A DNA stretch of 64,000 nucleotides from Bolinopsis microptera (Eukaryota > Ctenophora > Tentaculata > Lobata > Bolinopsidae): assembly GCF_026151205.1 (NCBI RefSeq), contig NC_087077.1:12808983-12872982 (forward strand), written 5' to 3'. Below the pieces are notes generated by a model. That model saw only the letters and a program-made list of their open reading frames with translations, was not told the DNA's origin and made no database searches. How positions within the stretch are numbered: the first letter of the stretch is position 1; every line of letters starts with the position of its first letter. Of this stretch, positions 1 through 11,220 are shown piece by piece. A program made the translations under genes and the position numbers.

Positions 1-886
1 TATGGACCTTTACGGAAATAAACCTGCAAATTCTCTTAAATAGACCTTGTAAGTTAATTGTCGTGTTAACTAAAAGGTAAGGTAACATTGTATACTACGC
101 TGTTGGATAGTCCAAGATGAGAGAACTTAAAGACTGCATTGGCGAATTGTTGGGATAGCAATACAAGCTGATACTCGATTGGCAGACTTTACTTTTAATA
201 CTATCGATATTTGATTAAAAAAAAAACACAAATGAATTTGAATCTTGCCAAATGAATTATTCAACAAACTGAAATTGAGTCACACACCAAAGGTTATACA
301 CAATAAACATGTGGTTGCTTATTTTTATTTAGTAATATCGTTAAGTTATAATATTGAATACTCTGCCTCAATTAGCAAACCTATTTTAAAAGATTCTATG
401 AGGGTAATTCTTGGATTGTTAGGAATATCACCCTCATGAGAGCTACGTTTGCTCATGAATGATGAGATAAATCATAAATGGAGAGAAGGACTGTCACGAA
501 ACTCGTTCCAGTCTATAAATGGATCGACCTAGGCAGGCAGGCTTTAAATAGTGGTTGTTATTCTAGACCCCGGACAGTTACTACCTGTCTTTCATTTCCG
601 TGTTGAATCTTTGAATATGTTAGGCATGTTGCAGCGTGATCATTGTTTTGCTACATGGTACATGACCCTCACACACTAAGTAGTATCACACGTCGTGACC
701 CACATTGTCGTTTCACTAAGTAGCACGTGTGCGCGGCAGGTCTACAACGTATGACAACACACGTCTTTTTTTTCATTTTGCTGCATATTTCACGTAAATA
801 TTGGTTTAACAAACGTTATCAAAGATATTCTGCTGCCGCATCAGTTATGACCAGTACAGGCAGATCACAAGTGACCACCGGCTTAG
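1..886. other. Non-coding stretch, nothing recognised
   Basis: AT-rich sequence with only short chance ORFs. I see no exon with coding character, no RNA gene and no recognisable repeat. If the gene whose last exons lie at 9158-9646 extends upstream, earlier exons could be here or to the left, but none could be identified. Confidence 0.5.
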
Positions 887-896
887 CTTATCATTA

Positions 897-977
897 ACCT
901 GGGGACCCCAGGCTATAATGTTCATAAACATATGAATAGAGATTAGGCGGAATGACAGGCTGAGCGCCGCCCAGTAA
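897..977 (+). mobile_element. Ultra-short DNA transposon copy 1 (81 bp)
   Basis: The element starts ACCTGGGGACCCCAGGC and ends GCCCAGTAA. A 10-bp direct repeat CTTATCATTA flanks it at 887-896 and 978-987, which is what a target-site duplication looks like. Inverted copies with the same core (CAGGCTGAGC, GAATGACAGG) lie at 13573-13645 and 44464-44567, each with its own flanking duplication. There is no coding capacity. The 8-11 bp duplication would fit a Mutator-like origin, which is an inference. Confidence 0.75.
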
Positions 978-1198
978 CTTATCATTAATATACACATTGG
1001 GCGACTAAGCTCATGTTAAACGGAAAGTCATAGTTCACAGTCAGAGCTTTGGAGATTAACCTCTTGAAATGGTTTTACATTTGAGTAAGGACTTCATTTT
1101 AGAGATGATCCATCACATACAGGAAATATAGCAGCCCATACCAGTTTTCCAAATAAGATTTATATTGTTGGGGTTAAAATATATATCTGCATGCATTA

Positions 1199-1611
1199 TG
1201 TTAGGTTATAGGATTAGATGATAGTGACATGGGAACAGGTGGTTCATCAATTGTGACCGGTCAATCGTGACCTGTCAAGTGTCAACATTGCCGTTCTAAA
1301 ATATGGGTGCAGAATATTCGCGAATTTTACGATTGGTCCAACAATAGGTGGGGCAGCCGTCCATTGGTTGTAAGTCATGTGACCTAGGTCACATGACCAT
1401 AGCAGGTGGACTAAGCCTCATTTAACCCCGGTCAGCTCGTGCACTAACATTAGTGTGACGTTAAAATAGTTATTAAGACCTGCAAGGTAGGTAATATAAA
1501 TACAGATGTTTTGTGTTGTAAAAGTTAGTTTTAGTTTTATTTTAAACCACTTCTCCTAAACTGTTGTTTCCGTTGTTCCCAAAACAATACAAGAGAAGAA
1601 CCCCGTTAACA
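1199..1611 (+). repeat. 5' LTR
   Basis: Begins TG and ends CA and matches 8630-9043 almost throughout. It carries two ATTGG (reverse CCAAT) boxes near 1334 and 1362, a perfect 24-bp palindrome at 1374-1397 and a TATAAATA box near 1497, as expected of a U3 promoter. Compared with the right LTR it has one extra 7-bp duplication (AAGTGTC) near 1278 and lacks a short duplication near 1446. Confidence 0.88.
1374..1397. promoter_or_regulatory. Perfect palindrome in the LTR promoter
   Basis: The halves GTCATGTGACCT and AGGTCACATGAC are exact reverse complements, a 24-bp dyad about 100 bp upstream of the TATA-like box. It contains CATGTG and CACATG E-boxes and TGACCT/AGGTCA half-sites of the nuclear-receptor type. 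It is conserved base for base at 8798-8821 in the right LTR. Binding by a homodimer is inferred from symmetry alone. Confidence 0.6.
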
Positions 1612-1632
1612 TTGGCGACGAGGATTACGACC
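1612..1632 (+). other. Primer-binding-site region
   Basis: TTGGCGACGAGGATTACG directly follows the LTR's terminal CA. A TTGGCGACGAGGAT start is familiar from leaders of invertebrate LTR retrotransposons. The priming tRNA was not identified. Confidence 0.6.
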
Positions 1633-1733
1633 GACGTTGGGACATCTTGCTGCTGAAGGCTACTACAATTACGCCTTACTGCAGAATAAATGATAGAGAA
1701 AAGGTAACAACGGACAACTGAGATCCTGGTTCA

Positions 1734-2160
1734 AGATAAAGTCCTTGCTGGGAGGTAACCCAGATAAAGTCCTTGCTGGGAGGTAACCCAGATAAAGTCC
1801 TTGCTGGGAGGTAACCCAGATAAAGTCCTTGCTGGGAGGTAACCCAGATAAGGTCCTTGCTGGGAGGTAACCCAGATAAAGTCCTTGCTGGGAGGTAACC
1901 CAGATAAAGTCCTTGCTGGGAGGTAACCCAGATAAAGTCCTTGCTGGGAGGTAACCCAGATAAAGTCCTTGCTGGGAGGTAACCCAGATAAAGTCCTTGC
2001 TGGGAGGTAACCCAGATAAAGTCCTTGCTGGGAGGTAACCCAGATAAAGTCCTTGCTGGGAGGTAACCCAGATAAAGTCCTTGCTGGGAGGTAACCCAGA
2101 TAAATTCCTTGCTGGGAGGTAACCCAGATATCAAGTCCTTGCTGGGAGGTAACCCAGATA
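1734..2160 (+). repeat. 28-bp tandem array in retroelement leader, about 15 units
   Basis: The unit reads AGATAAAGTCCTTGCTGGG then AGGTAACCC. Each unit can form a hairpin with stem CTGGG/CCCAG and loop AGGTAA. The loop reads GAG|GTAAC, close to a 5' splice donor. The array starts about 120 bp after the primer site, where packaging and splice-donor signals usually sit. Because 28 is not a multiple of 3, long antisense ORFs in several frames are by-products of the repeat. Confidence 0.92.
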
Positions 2161-4616
2161 TGATGTTTCCCCAAGATCCTGTAAACTTAAAATGGAATTC
2201 AATCCATGGTATCTATAGTGGCGTCAACCTACGATAGGAACATAGTAACAGAGGGGTGTGGAGAACGGATAAGCTGACTACAAACGGTTGATTACTCGGA
2301 CAATCTAGTCCTACTTTAATCTACTGGATACAAACATAAGAGTTGAGATGAAAAGAGGTATATTTTTTAACCTTTTAATTTTTAAAGCCTATTTGAGAAG
2401 AAATATTAAAAACACGAGAGCAGAAAATTTTGGAGATTTCAAAAAATTGTCAATCTTAACTTTTGCTACGAAATCATGAATAGATTTATCTAAAATTTTA
2501 ACAAAATTTTATAATAAGTTTACGAGTTTCATAATGTTCAACATTTTAATGAAACAGTCTACTTAGTAAGTGAACAAAAACTAAGGTTATCACTTGAAAA
2601 TTTTTCGTATAACATGGCCCAACCTCAAATCTTTGTCATTTTTTCAAGTATTATTATGCTATTTCAAGTTAATGATATGTTGATGCTTGACTTGGAGCTA
2701 AGTTAAAGTTAGTTCATATACTAACTAGAAACTAGAGTTGTTTAGCATTTTGAACTAGGAGTGTGATCGTTTGTTCCAGTGAAATACCAATATGACACAG
2801 TAGGTTTAAGTGAAATACGCAGTAGGTGTCTGGTGTAAGTGAAATGAACAGTGAAATACACGGTAAATTTGAGTGAAATGCACAGCGAATTTAAAGTGAA
2901 GTGTATGTGAAATGTGCAGTAAAAATATCGGTAGGTGTTTCTCGAGTGACCGCATGCTGCGACGGTCTGATAATGAGTGATAAGGTCCAACAATTGAGTT
3001 GGCTTGTTACAGCTTTAAAAAGTTTATGAATAATACTAATATAGCCAGCTGTTAGCGTACATCCCGAAAACGAATGGGTTCGAATTACTTGCGGGTCCTG
3101 CTATTTATGATAACAACTTGCTATTGACTTGTAGCCTACTATAAGAGTATAAGTTTACCTATAATATTGGCCTTGTAAACATGACGGCTAGAACTGCTTC
3201 ACATGGTAAAATCCATAGAAATCTGTAGTGTGTATTTCAAGTTGATATAACTCTGGAGACTATTGAAACATTAACCTGACAATATTTTGTGCAATGATGA
3301 TTGTATGACATTAAATGACAGATAAGGATCGACCAATTGACTGACTCCCTCGACGAGAGGGCACTGACTCTCGTTTTGCACAAAGACTCAAGACTGAGCC
3401 GACGACTTTAACTTTGAGTTATTTTAGGGAGAGTTAGTAAGTTCGGCCGTTCATGGAATAGCGATATCGTATAATATATCATAATAGACAGAAAATTATT
3501 CAGTTGAGTAAGCCTTAGTTACTGATACTAGTATTTCAGTAAGAGCATTGAAGTATTAAATCGTACCATTCAAAGTAAGGAATTGCACTTACACGCTGGA
3601 TGAATTTGAATGCATTTTAGGTCGTAGTAGTTCTCTTTTGAGAGTAATGTAATAATGTATGCGTCATAAATTAGACTGACGTTGATACGGTTTGATTTTA
3701 ATGGAGGTTGACCTATTAGCAATGTTGAAATTGCTTTGTTTGAAGTTTATAGTTTATGTACAGATCATGAATCATGATCATGAATATTTGCTTTGTCCTT
3801 GGTTGCGAAGCTAACAGCCAAGACAAGCGGAACTTGGCGCTTTTGTTGTGAGAATTGTGTAACGGCGTGTGGTTGTTAAGTTGACAACCGAGAATATGCT
3901 TGCAAGCTATTGTGGAGAGTTTTTTTTGTTGCCGTCGAATGCCAAGTTTTGAGAACTTAAACTACTGACCGTGTAATAAATGCTAAGTGTGAGTGAGAGA
4001 TGTTTTGTGAGAAAGTGTAAGAATAAGTATAAGTGAATTTCGGGCAAGTATTTTCCGAGTGGCACGGGATATTTTAATGCAATTTAATTTATGTCTGAAT
4101 AAATTACTCTGCCCATCTAGAAAGTAGAAACAGAAATCTTGTCTCAGTTTGTTTGGTGAATCTTAGGGGTAGGACAGAATTTTGTCCATTAGTACATTAG
4201 GACTAGCCGACTATGGTAAACTGCCAGTTGTATTTTATACAAAGTTGCAAAGTTATAATCATTATAACTGATCGCAGCTTGTGGTTGTTTAGTGATAAAG
4301 TGAACGACCTGAATTTAGGCTTAGGAGTTGCTGATGTTTTGTGTTGCAGTGTAATGCCAAGTTTTGAGAACTTCATACCTTTAAGTTTAGAGATTGAGAG
4401 TTTATTTTTAAATGTAACACCATAGAGTGTTGTAAGTTTTACCTCATGAACATGTGACTGTGCAAGTGAGTGTGAGTGTACCAGGATTAGAATACGTTAT
4501 TGATATGATTCCGAGTTATCTATCAGAAATTAAGTTTTAAAAATTCATCAGAAAATTTTCCTAATTCGAAATTAGGAATAGACGTGTATTAAACTCAAAG
4601 TAAACGTAATTAAATG
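2161..4616. other. Retroelement interior without coding sequence
   Basis: AT-rich interior with no ORF that resembles a retroviral protein. Around 2770-2935 a degenerate short repeat built on AGTGAAAT recurs about every 20-40 bp. A GATCATGAATCATGATCATG palindrome-like run lies at about 3765-3784. Confidence 0.5.
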
Positions 4617-4618
4617 TA

Positions 4619-5166
4619 CCTTACAAGACATTTTTATAACGTACGAAATGCGACGGTTTTCCCGAAATTTCGCCATATTTTCGGACCGCCAAAATTTCGG
4701 TCGTCGTAATAGAATCCGTCGCATTATTTTTAGCTCATTCCAATAATTGTGGCTTCATCGATTCATTTTGTTCTTGAAAAGTTAGTGATATGATGGTGGG
4801 ACAAATAAACACAATATTCCATGATGAATTTAATGTCAAGTAATACGCGTATCCGAGAATCTTACTCCTGGGAGTACACTGGAGAGCAGCGTGAAACTGA
4901 AAGAGTCGAGCCGGACCCCTTAATATATATAAGTATAGAGGAAGATGAAGAAATCGATTTATAAGTTTCATTTTGTTTCAACATGATTTTACCGATTTTT
5001 AGAAAATTTTGAATTTCCTTTGTGTCAGAAAACAAAATGATGAAAAATACCCTTATTTTCTGTGACGTCCGAAATGTGACGGTTTTTTGTTCAATTTCGC
5101 CATATTTTCGGACCGCCAAAATTTCGGTCGTCGCAAATTGGTCCGCCACAAAAAAGTCTTGTAAGG
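4619..5166. mobile_element. MITE with TA duplication, 548 bp, nested in the retroelement
   Basis: Terminal inverted repeats CCTTACAAGAC (4619) and GTCTTGTAAGG (5166) are flanked by TA on both sides, as in Tc1/mariner-type elements. Inside each end, a segment of about 60 bp containing TTTCGCCATATTTTCGGACC is present in direct orientation (about 4665 and 5093). It has no transposase. Its ends resemble those of the 53533-54102 element (TA-CCTTA). Confidence 0.7.
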
Positions 5167-6084
5167 TAATATTAAGTTTAAGAGCAAGATATAACCAATT
5201 TTTTCCTCTAGTATCATTCAGAATATTTTGTTAATCTTTAACTAAGAATATATTTTTGGAAATGTGAAACTTATCGGTAGGTATTAACAGCAAGTTAGAG
5301 CAGAGCCGTTAAATCTGGAATTGCACTCGTAGGCCAAGGCCAAGGCTTCTGAGTAGTAAGGATTTATACAGTAGTGCATGCTCTACTTTACGACACGTTA
5401 GACGTTAATACTGAACGTACAATTACAAAGAAGACATTATTATGTGATCGGTATAATTACCATTAAGCTTTTCAGGATTTTAATTATAATAGTTCGTAAT
5501 TATAATAATTTAATTATAATAAATCGTAAGCTTTAAAATTAAAATAAATATATAAAGATAGTTATTAACTTACAATTTAAAAAGTTCTTAATAAGAACTT
5601 GCAGAAGCCCGTTGGTGGCTCCAAGTCCCACTCTGAGTCCCACTTCTTCGAATGTCTTGAATTACTTTATTAATATCATGAGATGCTTTATTATCAAACA
5701 ATACGTTATCAATCTTGTATGTTGAGTTTTAACTCAGTCTATATACATATCTGCGTTTATTGTGGGTTTTTTCTCCACTACCGCTCTATATATATCTGCT
5801 CTGTGGTATCTATTGTGCTCGTCTCTGAACACATATCCGCTTTATTGATAACAAGAATATCCCCAAAATTGGTAGTTATTGAAGACATCTTTGTCCCTCG
5901 CTGACATTTCTTCTTCTGTCCATTCTTGGCAGTTTCTTTTGGTTGTTTTCGTCCAGGAAAACACACGACTCATCTTTTCGAAACGGTGACGAGAGAACGT
6001 GCATTTCTCTTCTATTTCTGCCCGGGGGGCAATACTAGTACATCTTACCTTAATAAGGATAATTAAATTATAAATAATAATAAT

Positions 6085-6850
6085 AAAGACTTTGTGATAT
6101 ACAATTGTTGCAGTTGTTTCTCTTATTTTTCTTCCCTTGCTCTGCAAGCCCTGATTCTTGTATAAACATTGTGTTTAGTATTTTGTATATTGTATTAATT
6201 GTGGTAAATTGTGGTTCAAATTTCGGTAGTAGTAATTATAGGTGTTTGCTGAATTACTGTATTATACACTCTGTTGCCAGCTCTTGTGTGTCCCATCTCT
6301 TGCCCTGCAAGCCCTGTTTCTTGTCTATACAACAAATTATAATTGTGCAATAAACATTTATTGTAGCGTAGGATTGTTTGAATTTCTATTTGCTAATTCA
6401 TATAATATTCACTTTATGATTGTTTCGCCCATTTTTCTTCCGTTGCATTGCATGCCCTGTCTCTTGTTTATACAATCTTCCACTCTATATTGGGTAGATT
6501 GAGTAATTATTATGGATTTTATATTGAAGTTAGCCCTGCACTGATTTCTGTATTAATAATAAACATATTTGATGGACTACGGTATATACAGTTGTTGTAA
6601 GATTTCTCTTGTTTTCCTTCTCTTGCTCTGCAAGCCCTGTTTCTTGTTTAATAATTAATACAGCATATAATTATCGTGTTTCGCATTGTAAAATGTAATA
6701 AACATTGGTAATAGAGTAAGATTATTGGAAATTCTTTTTGCTCGGTTTATAATATTTAATTGTATAATTTGTAATGGTTTCTCCCGCTTTTCTTCCTTGC
6801 ACAACAAGCCCTGTCTCTTATAAATACAACTCCTGTAAATACAACCTTGA
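6085..6850. repeat. Diverged tandem repeat, 140-180 bp units, 5 copies
   Basis: A shared block, TTGCTCTGCAAGCCCTGTTT and variants followed by CTTGTTTATACA, recurs near 6134, 6301, 6440, 6622 and 6797. Divergence between units is high, so this duplication is older than the LTRs suggest for the insertion. No conserved reading frame runs through the units. Confidence 0.6.
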
Positions 6851-6869
6851 AAGATTTGTAGATACACAT

Positions 6870-8607
6870 AGTTTCTACACCTTTATCCACTGGTCCCTAG
6901 GGTCAGCTGATCCCGGGCCAGAGGAAAACTACCGAATGCCGAGGTTTGACGCCTAGGCAGTAAAGATCTCTTATCAAGACCCTTTATAATACAAAAAATA
7001 CGATATAAATGATGACTGCATTATAATTTTATAATAAGCAATTCTGACAGGTTCGGAGGCCTCAGACCTCTGTCGTTAAGCCTCTGACTTGCCCCCGACT
7101 GTCGTCGGCATCAGCGCATTTGAAAATGTCTGATCGATATCAGAGTTCTTTTGATGTTTAAAAAAATGCTGAGTTGTCAGTGGAACTCGAATTTGAAAAT
7201 TAGTTGACTCGAAACAGTGTGAGCATGTTTGACTTTGTCGATTGTCTTGCGTGGTTAAACTAGATGCAACGTTCAACGTATGATTAGAAGGTGGCACAGG
7301 AGAACTTATATATTGTTATCAAAATATGGCATCGGCAAAAGCTGCCGATGAAAATAAAGCCAAAGCAGCCTGCATAAATAGTGAGATAATGTCAGATTGT
7401 AAAATTTTACCAATTGAGTGTGCAGACAAAACGGTTGTGCTACAGACAGGTGTTTTAATCCATACCATGTTCGTTGAAACTGAGACACGGAGTAGTTATT
7501 ATCCGTGGTAAAAATTTTAGACAATCGAATTTCGATACGGTTTTGTATTAAATCCAGATAATACGGAGTACACAGTTGAACTTGAAATTAACCTAAAATG
7601 CCGAACGTAAATTTTCCGCTTAAATCAGAAACGCACAAAACTTGATACGGCGCAGACTAGAAAACCCTAACAAAACTATAGCAGACACATCTGCCAGTGC
7701 AGACAGCGAATAAACAATTTTAGTAGATATAATATTGGTCAGATTACCCGTTTAGTGGTAGCTGTACCTAAGAGAAAAATTTCAAAATCAAGATTAATTT
7801 TAGATTTAAATATGTACAGGTTCGAGGGTTAGCAAGTTGTGGCAATCAGAAGCCGTAAAACAGCAAAGTGATTGCCACACGTGTTTTGTGCCGGCCATCC
7901 CTGGGCCTGCAGTTAGATTTCTATCGATGCATCAGTATCGATAGGAAACTAACGGCCAGCAGTACTGATAGTATCATGCTCTGATTTTTTATTGTTGAAA
8001 TATGTGAAATTCTAATAACGCAAATTTCGTTTAACACTAAATAGCTTTAATCGCGAATGCAGTTATGATCAAAAGAAAACTAAGAAAATTAGAAAAAAAG
8101 ATTTTATATAAGTATATACAAAAATAATAAAAAAATGTTAGCTAGACTGATATTATGTTAACTTACTCTCAGAATTAGTTCTTTGATTTAAATGATTGTT
8201 AATGTTTTGAGGAGGGAGAAGAATGATGGACAATTCATGGACAAAAAGAGACTGAGAGTAGAATTTTAGATGAGTTTTATTATTGTTGATATATTAATGT
8301 TGATATATTAATAGTTGATATATTTTTAAAATGGTTGACTGTACACATTTACCAATTTCCAGATTGTCAATAATAAAAGAAAGAAAAGTTCGAAAAGGAA
8401 GTACAGCCAATCATTTATGTTTACTAGAAATTTGAATTTAAAAATTATCTTTAAGTAAAAGCTCTAGAGATATGTTTTCATTAATGAAAAATGTTGTATT
8501 AAGACTAAAATTTTGTTGCATTGTAAAATACATGTTGTAAAGATTCAGTTAATAATTTTATTCCTCTAAACACGAAACATCTAAAAAAGTATTAAATAGA
8601 ATAAAAT
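6870..8607. other. Retroelement interior, 3' part
   Basis: No intact gene. A patch at 7326-7850 has several adjoining open segments that could be decayed pol sequence, but no catalytic motif was found. An imperfect inverted repeat around TTTCTATCGAT / ATCGATAGGAAA lies at about 7911-7953. Confidence 0.4.
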
Positions 8608-8629
8608 TATTATTAAAAAAAAGGAGGTA
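8608..8629 (+). other. Polypurine tract
   Basis: A run of purines, AAAAAAAAGGAGG, ends 2 bp before the TG of the right LTR. This is the expected place for the plus-strand primer and fixes the element's orientation. Confidence 0.7.
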
Positions 8630-9043
8630 TGTTAGGTTATAGGATTAGATGATAGTGACATGGGAACAGGTGGTTCATCAATTGTGACCGGTCAATCGTG
8701 ACCTGTCAACATTGCCGTTCTAAAATATGGGTGCAGAATATTCGCGAATTTTACGATTGGTCCAACAATAGGTGGGGCAGCCGTCCATTGGTTGTAAGTC
8801 ATGTGACCTAGGTCACATGACCATAGCAGGTGGACTAAGCCTCATTTAACCCCGGTCAGCTCGTGCACTAACTCACTAACATTAGTGTGACGTTAAAATA
8901 GTTATTAAGACCTGCAAGGTAGGTAATATAAATACAGATGTTTTGTGTTGTAAAAGTTAGTTTTAGTTTTATTTTAAACCACTTCTCCTAAACTGTTGTT
9001 TCCGTTGTTCCCAAAACAATACAAGAGAAGAACCCCGTTAACA
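8630..9043 (+). repeat. 3' LTR
   Basis: Matches the left LTR with the same TGTTAGG start, 24-bp palindrome, TATA-like box and TTAACA end. It differs by a 7-bp deletion and an extra short duplication (ACTCACTA). It ends only 114 bp before the exon at 9158. Confidence 0.88.
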
Positions 9044-9157
9044 ATAATGCATAGCCGGTAGTACAAGGTTAATTCATTATTTCATGTTAATTATTTTTTA
9101 TTAGAATCATAAAACAATTATTTAAGGCATTACAGAATCTAACCATCCATTTTCCAG

Positions 9158-9646
9158 GTCTTCATAAGTGCAGCAATGATCTCACTTCGTTTCCCAAATC
9201 TGATTGCCCAACACTTGTCAGCCACCGAGCTCTTGATGGAGTCCCAGAAACTGGCTGGAACTTTCGATTTGGACAAAGTCCTGGTCCAAGCTCGCCGGAT
9301 TTACTTGGAACTTATAGGCCTACCAGAGGTACTGTTTTCTGTTCTGTCAAAAAATCGTTTTGTAATTGCTCAATGTTCATTCGTCCGTTTGAAAGTATTT
9401 GCTTATACAGTTATAGAATAGAGCGGTTTTTGTGGCCGATATATCGAGAACCGCGCACGTTCTACTACTTCTACGTAAAAAACGGAATAATAAGACAACT
9501 TCATGCAGGTACCATGCTCACTGATGCCTCTGGTCGGTGGAGAAGGGGACTACTGGGACGGGTACAGGAACCCTAACTTCAGCTGTTTGGATTGCGATAA
9601 GAAGGGTTTCTGTGAAATGAAACGGGATTATCACCGCGTTTTATAG
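9158..9646 (+). CDS. Last two exons of an unidentified gene, possibly a TBC-type Rab-GAP
   Basis: Exon A (9158-9328) follows TTTTCCAG and ends GAG|GTACTG; it holds 57 codons. Exon B (9509-9646) follows TTCATGCAG and ends in a TAG stop after 45 codons. Both junctions are phase 0 and the intron is 180 bp. Exon A (VFISAAMISLRFP, later TELLMESQKLAG, then VLVQARRIYLEL) is helical and loosely resembles the last helices of TBC RabGAP domains. Exon B is cysteine-containing (NFSCLDCDKKGFCEM). The family call is tentative. Upstream exons were not found and may lie left of the window or of the LTR element, which would then sit in an intron. Confidence 0.45.
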
Positions 9647-10990
9647 TCTCTTCAATATGTCTCCGTTTTATGAATCAAGGAGTGGGACTGGGACTGGGTC
9701 CAATATATTAGGGTGTTTGATATGTTAGGTCCCCCTGACAAGATGACATGACAAAGTCTGACAATTAGCTTATTAGCAGGGTGGGTTTACTATATTATGT
9801 TATTTCTTCTATTGGAGGTTCTGTCATTTTTACATTTGTGAAAATTTCCACGTGAGGAATAGCGGTTTCTGGAAATTTTGTGGTTTTGTCAACTTTGTAT
9901 AGACTTAGGTGGATCAGAATGGTGGGTCTTCTTCGTGAACCGTTTTAAAACTTTTCAACAGTGTTGTTAGTGGATAAACGATAATGAGTTTAGAATCTGA
10001 GAGGAAGTTAATAATAGCTTTTTAAAGGCACTTATTTAAAAGATGCATGCTTGCTTGAAATTATCCTTCTGAAAGATTTAAGACTGTTATGGATTATAAT
10101 AACGATATTTGGTAATTTCACAATTATTACACTGTTAGTAAAATAGGTAAATAGGATAATAAGAAGGAAGAATCTTCGTTCTTTATCAGTTCCTGCAGTT
10201 CACGGAGAAGATGTTGCTCTAACTTGCAGTAGCGCGCGAAGGGAAGATGCATCACGTGGAAAATATAACTTTAAGGCACGAAGTGTAAGGTTTCTGCATG
10301 GATTATTAGCATGGCATGGATATTTTAGTGAGTTATTTGATCATAAGATCGGAGAAATATAGAAAATTCATTAATATGGTGATGTCAATTAAACCTCGCT
10401 AAACGTTGTCATTGATTTTAAAATGTTTGCTAAATCTACTAATATATGCAAAAAATTCCAATATTTATACTTTCAAATCACAGATTTTATATATTGTACG
10501 TGTTGTGTGTATAATTTACGCTACGGTTTTAACCAATTTTTATTTAGCATTTATTTGTTGCATGTGTAATGTATGGACGGCATTTTTTGTTGCTTCTGTG
10601 GGTATTATGAATTTATTTGGTATTATTTTAACCATTTATACGCTTGGAATATATTGAAATAAGTCACTGGTAATTGGTAAATGATATTTAAATTCGTTGA
10701 CTTAATATTCGGTGTCTTCATTTTCCGTCAATTAAATCAAGTTATTAAAAAGGTCTATCTGAAAATTGGGTCAAATTACTCATAATATTACGCAATTTGC
10801 GCACACAGTTTCGGGGTTTCAATATTTTTGATCTGTCGAGGAGAAGTTTATAAAGATGATCCCGATATCTCTACGTGATTGCGTAACATTATAATATGAA
10901 GTTGAACAACTTCATCTAAAATACTTATCTGCTATAAGTATTAAGTAATATTACTATAATATATAGTATTACTATATATATTATTATATA
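9647..10990. other. Intergenic, tail-to-tail between two genes
   Basis: Lies between the stop of the + strand gene and the stop of the receptor. No exon or RNA gene is visible. AT-rich stretches such as TATATATTATTATATATATT occur near 10970. Confidence 0.5.
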
Positions 10991-11000
10991 TATTATTTAG

Positions 11001-11143
11001 ATTCTGGATTCTGGTGGGAAGGCGAGGCATATGTTTTTGAAAAATAACAGCGTTAAACCAACCAGCTTCGACCAATCAAACCCCAGAATCAGAGTCACAT
11101 GTCAAAAACATATGCCCACCAGAATCCACATCCACAAGTATCC
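11001..11143. mobile_element. Fold-back MITE candidate
   Basis: GGATTCTGGTGGG at the left and CCCACCAGAATCC at the right form a stem, and the inner arms CATATGTTTTTGA and TCAAAAACATATG also pair. TATTATTTAG occurs on both sides (10991-11000, 11144-11153) and could be a 10-bp target duplication. Chance matches are possible in such AT-rich DNA. Confidence 0.5.
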
Positions 11144-11220
11144 TATTATTTAGTTGTCCAAGATGATACATACTATGTATAAAATACAACCTATAAAACA
11201 TTTGGAATTCTATCTACAAA

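Larger units (their letters stand above)
1199..9043 (+). mobile_element. Non-autonomous LTR retroelement (LARD-like), 7.8 kb
   Basis: Two direct repeats of about 413 bp (1199-1611 and 8630-9043) begin TGTTAGG and end TTAACA. A primer-site-like TTGGCGACGAGG follows the left copy and a polypurine run AAAAAAAAGGAGG precedes the right one, so the element reads on the + strand. The 7-kb interior lacks any readable gag, protease, reverse transcriptase or integrase. It holds a 28-bp hairpin array, a TA-flanked MITE and degenerate tandem repeats. The LTRs differ mainly by two short indels, suggesting recent insertion by proteins supplied in trans. The expected 4-6 bp target duplication is not seen: the flanks read CATTA and ATAAT. 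The primer-site type suggests Ty3/Gypsy or BEL, unproven. Confidence 0.85.

Noticed and set aside
1676-2174. Two overlapping repetitive proteins on the minus strand
   Set aside because: They arise from a 28-bp tandem repeat that is open in several frames, on the strand opposite to the retroelement.
1199-9043. Intact autonomous retrovirus-like element
   Set aside because: No gag, protease, reverse transcriptase, integrase or envelope frame can be read in the interior.
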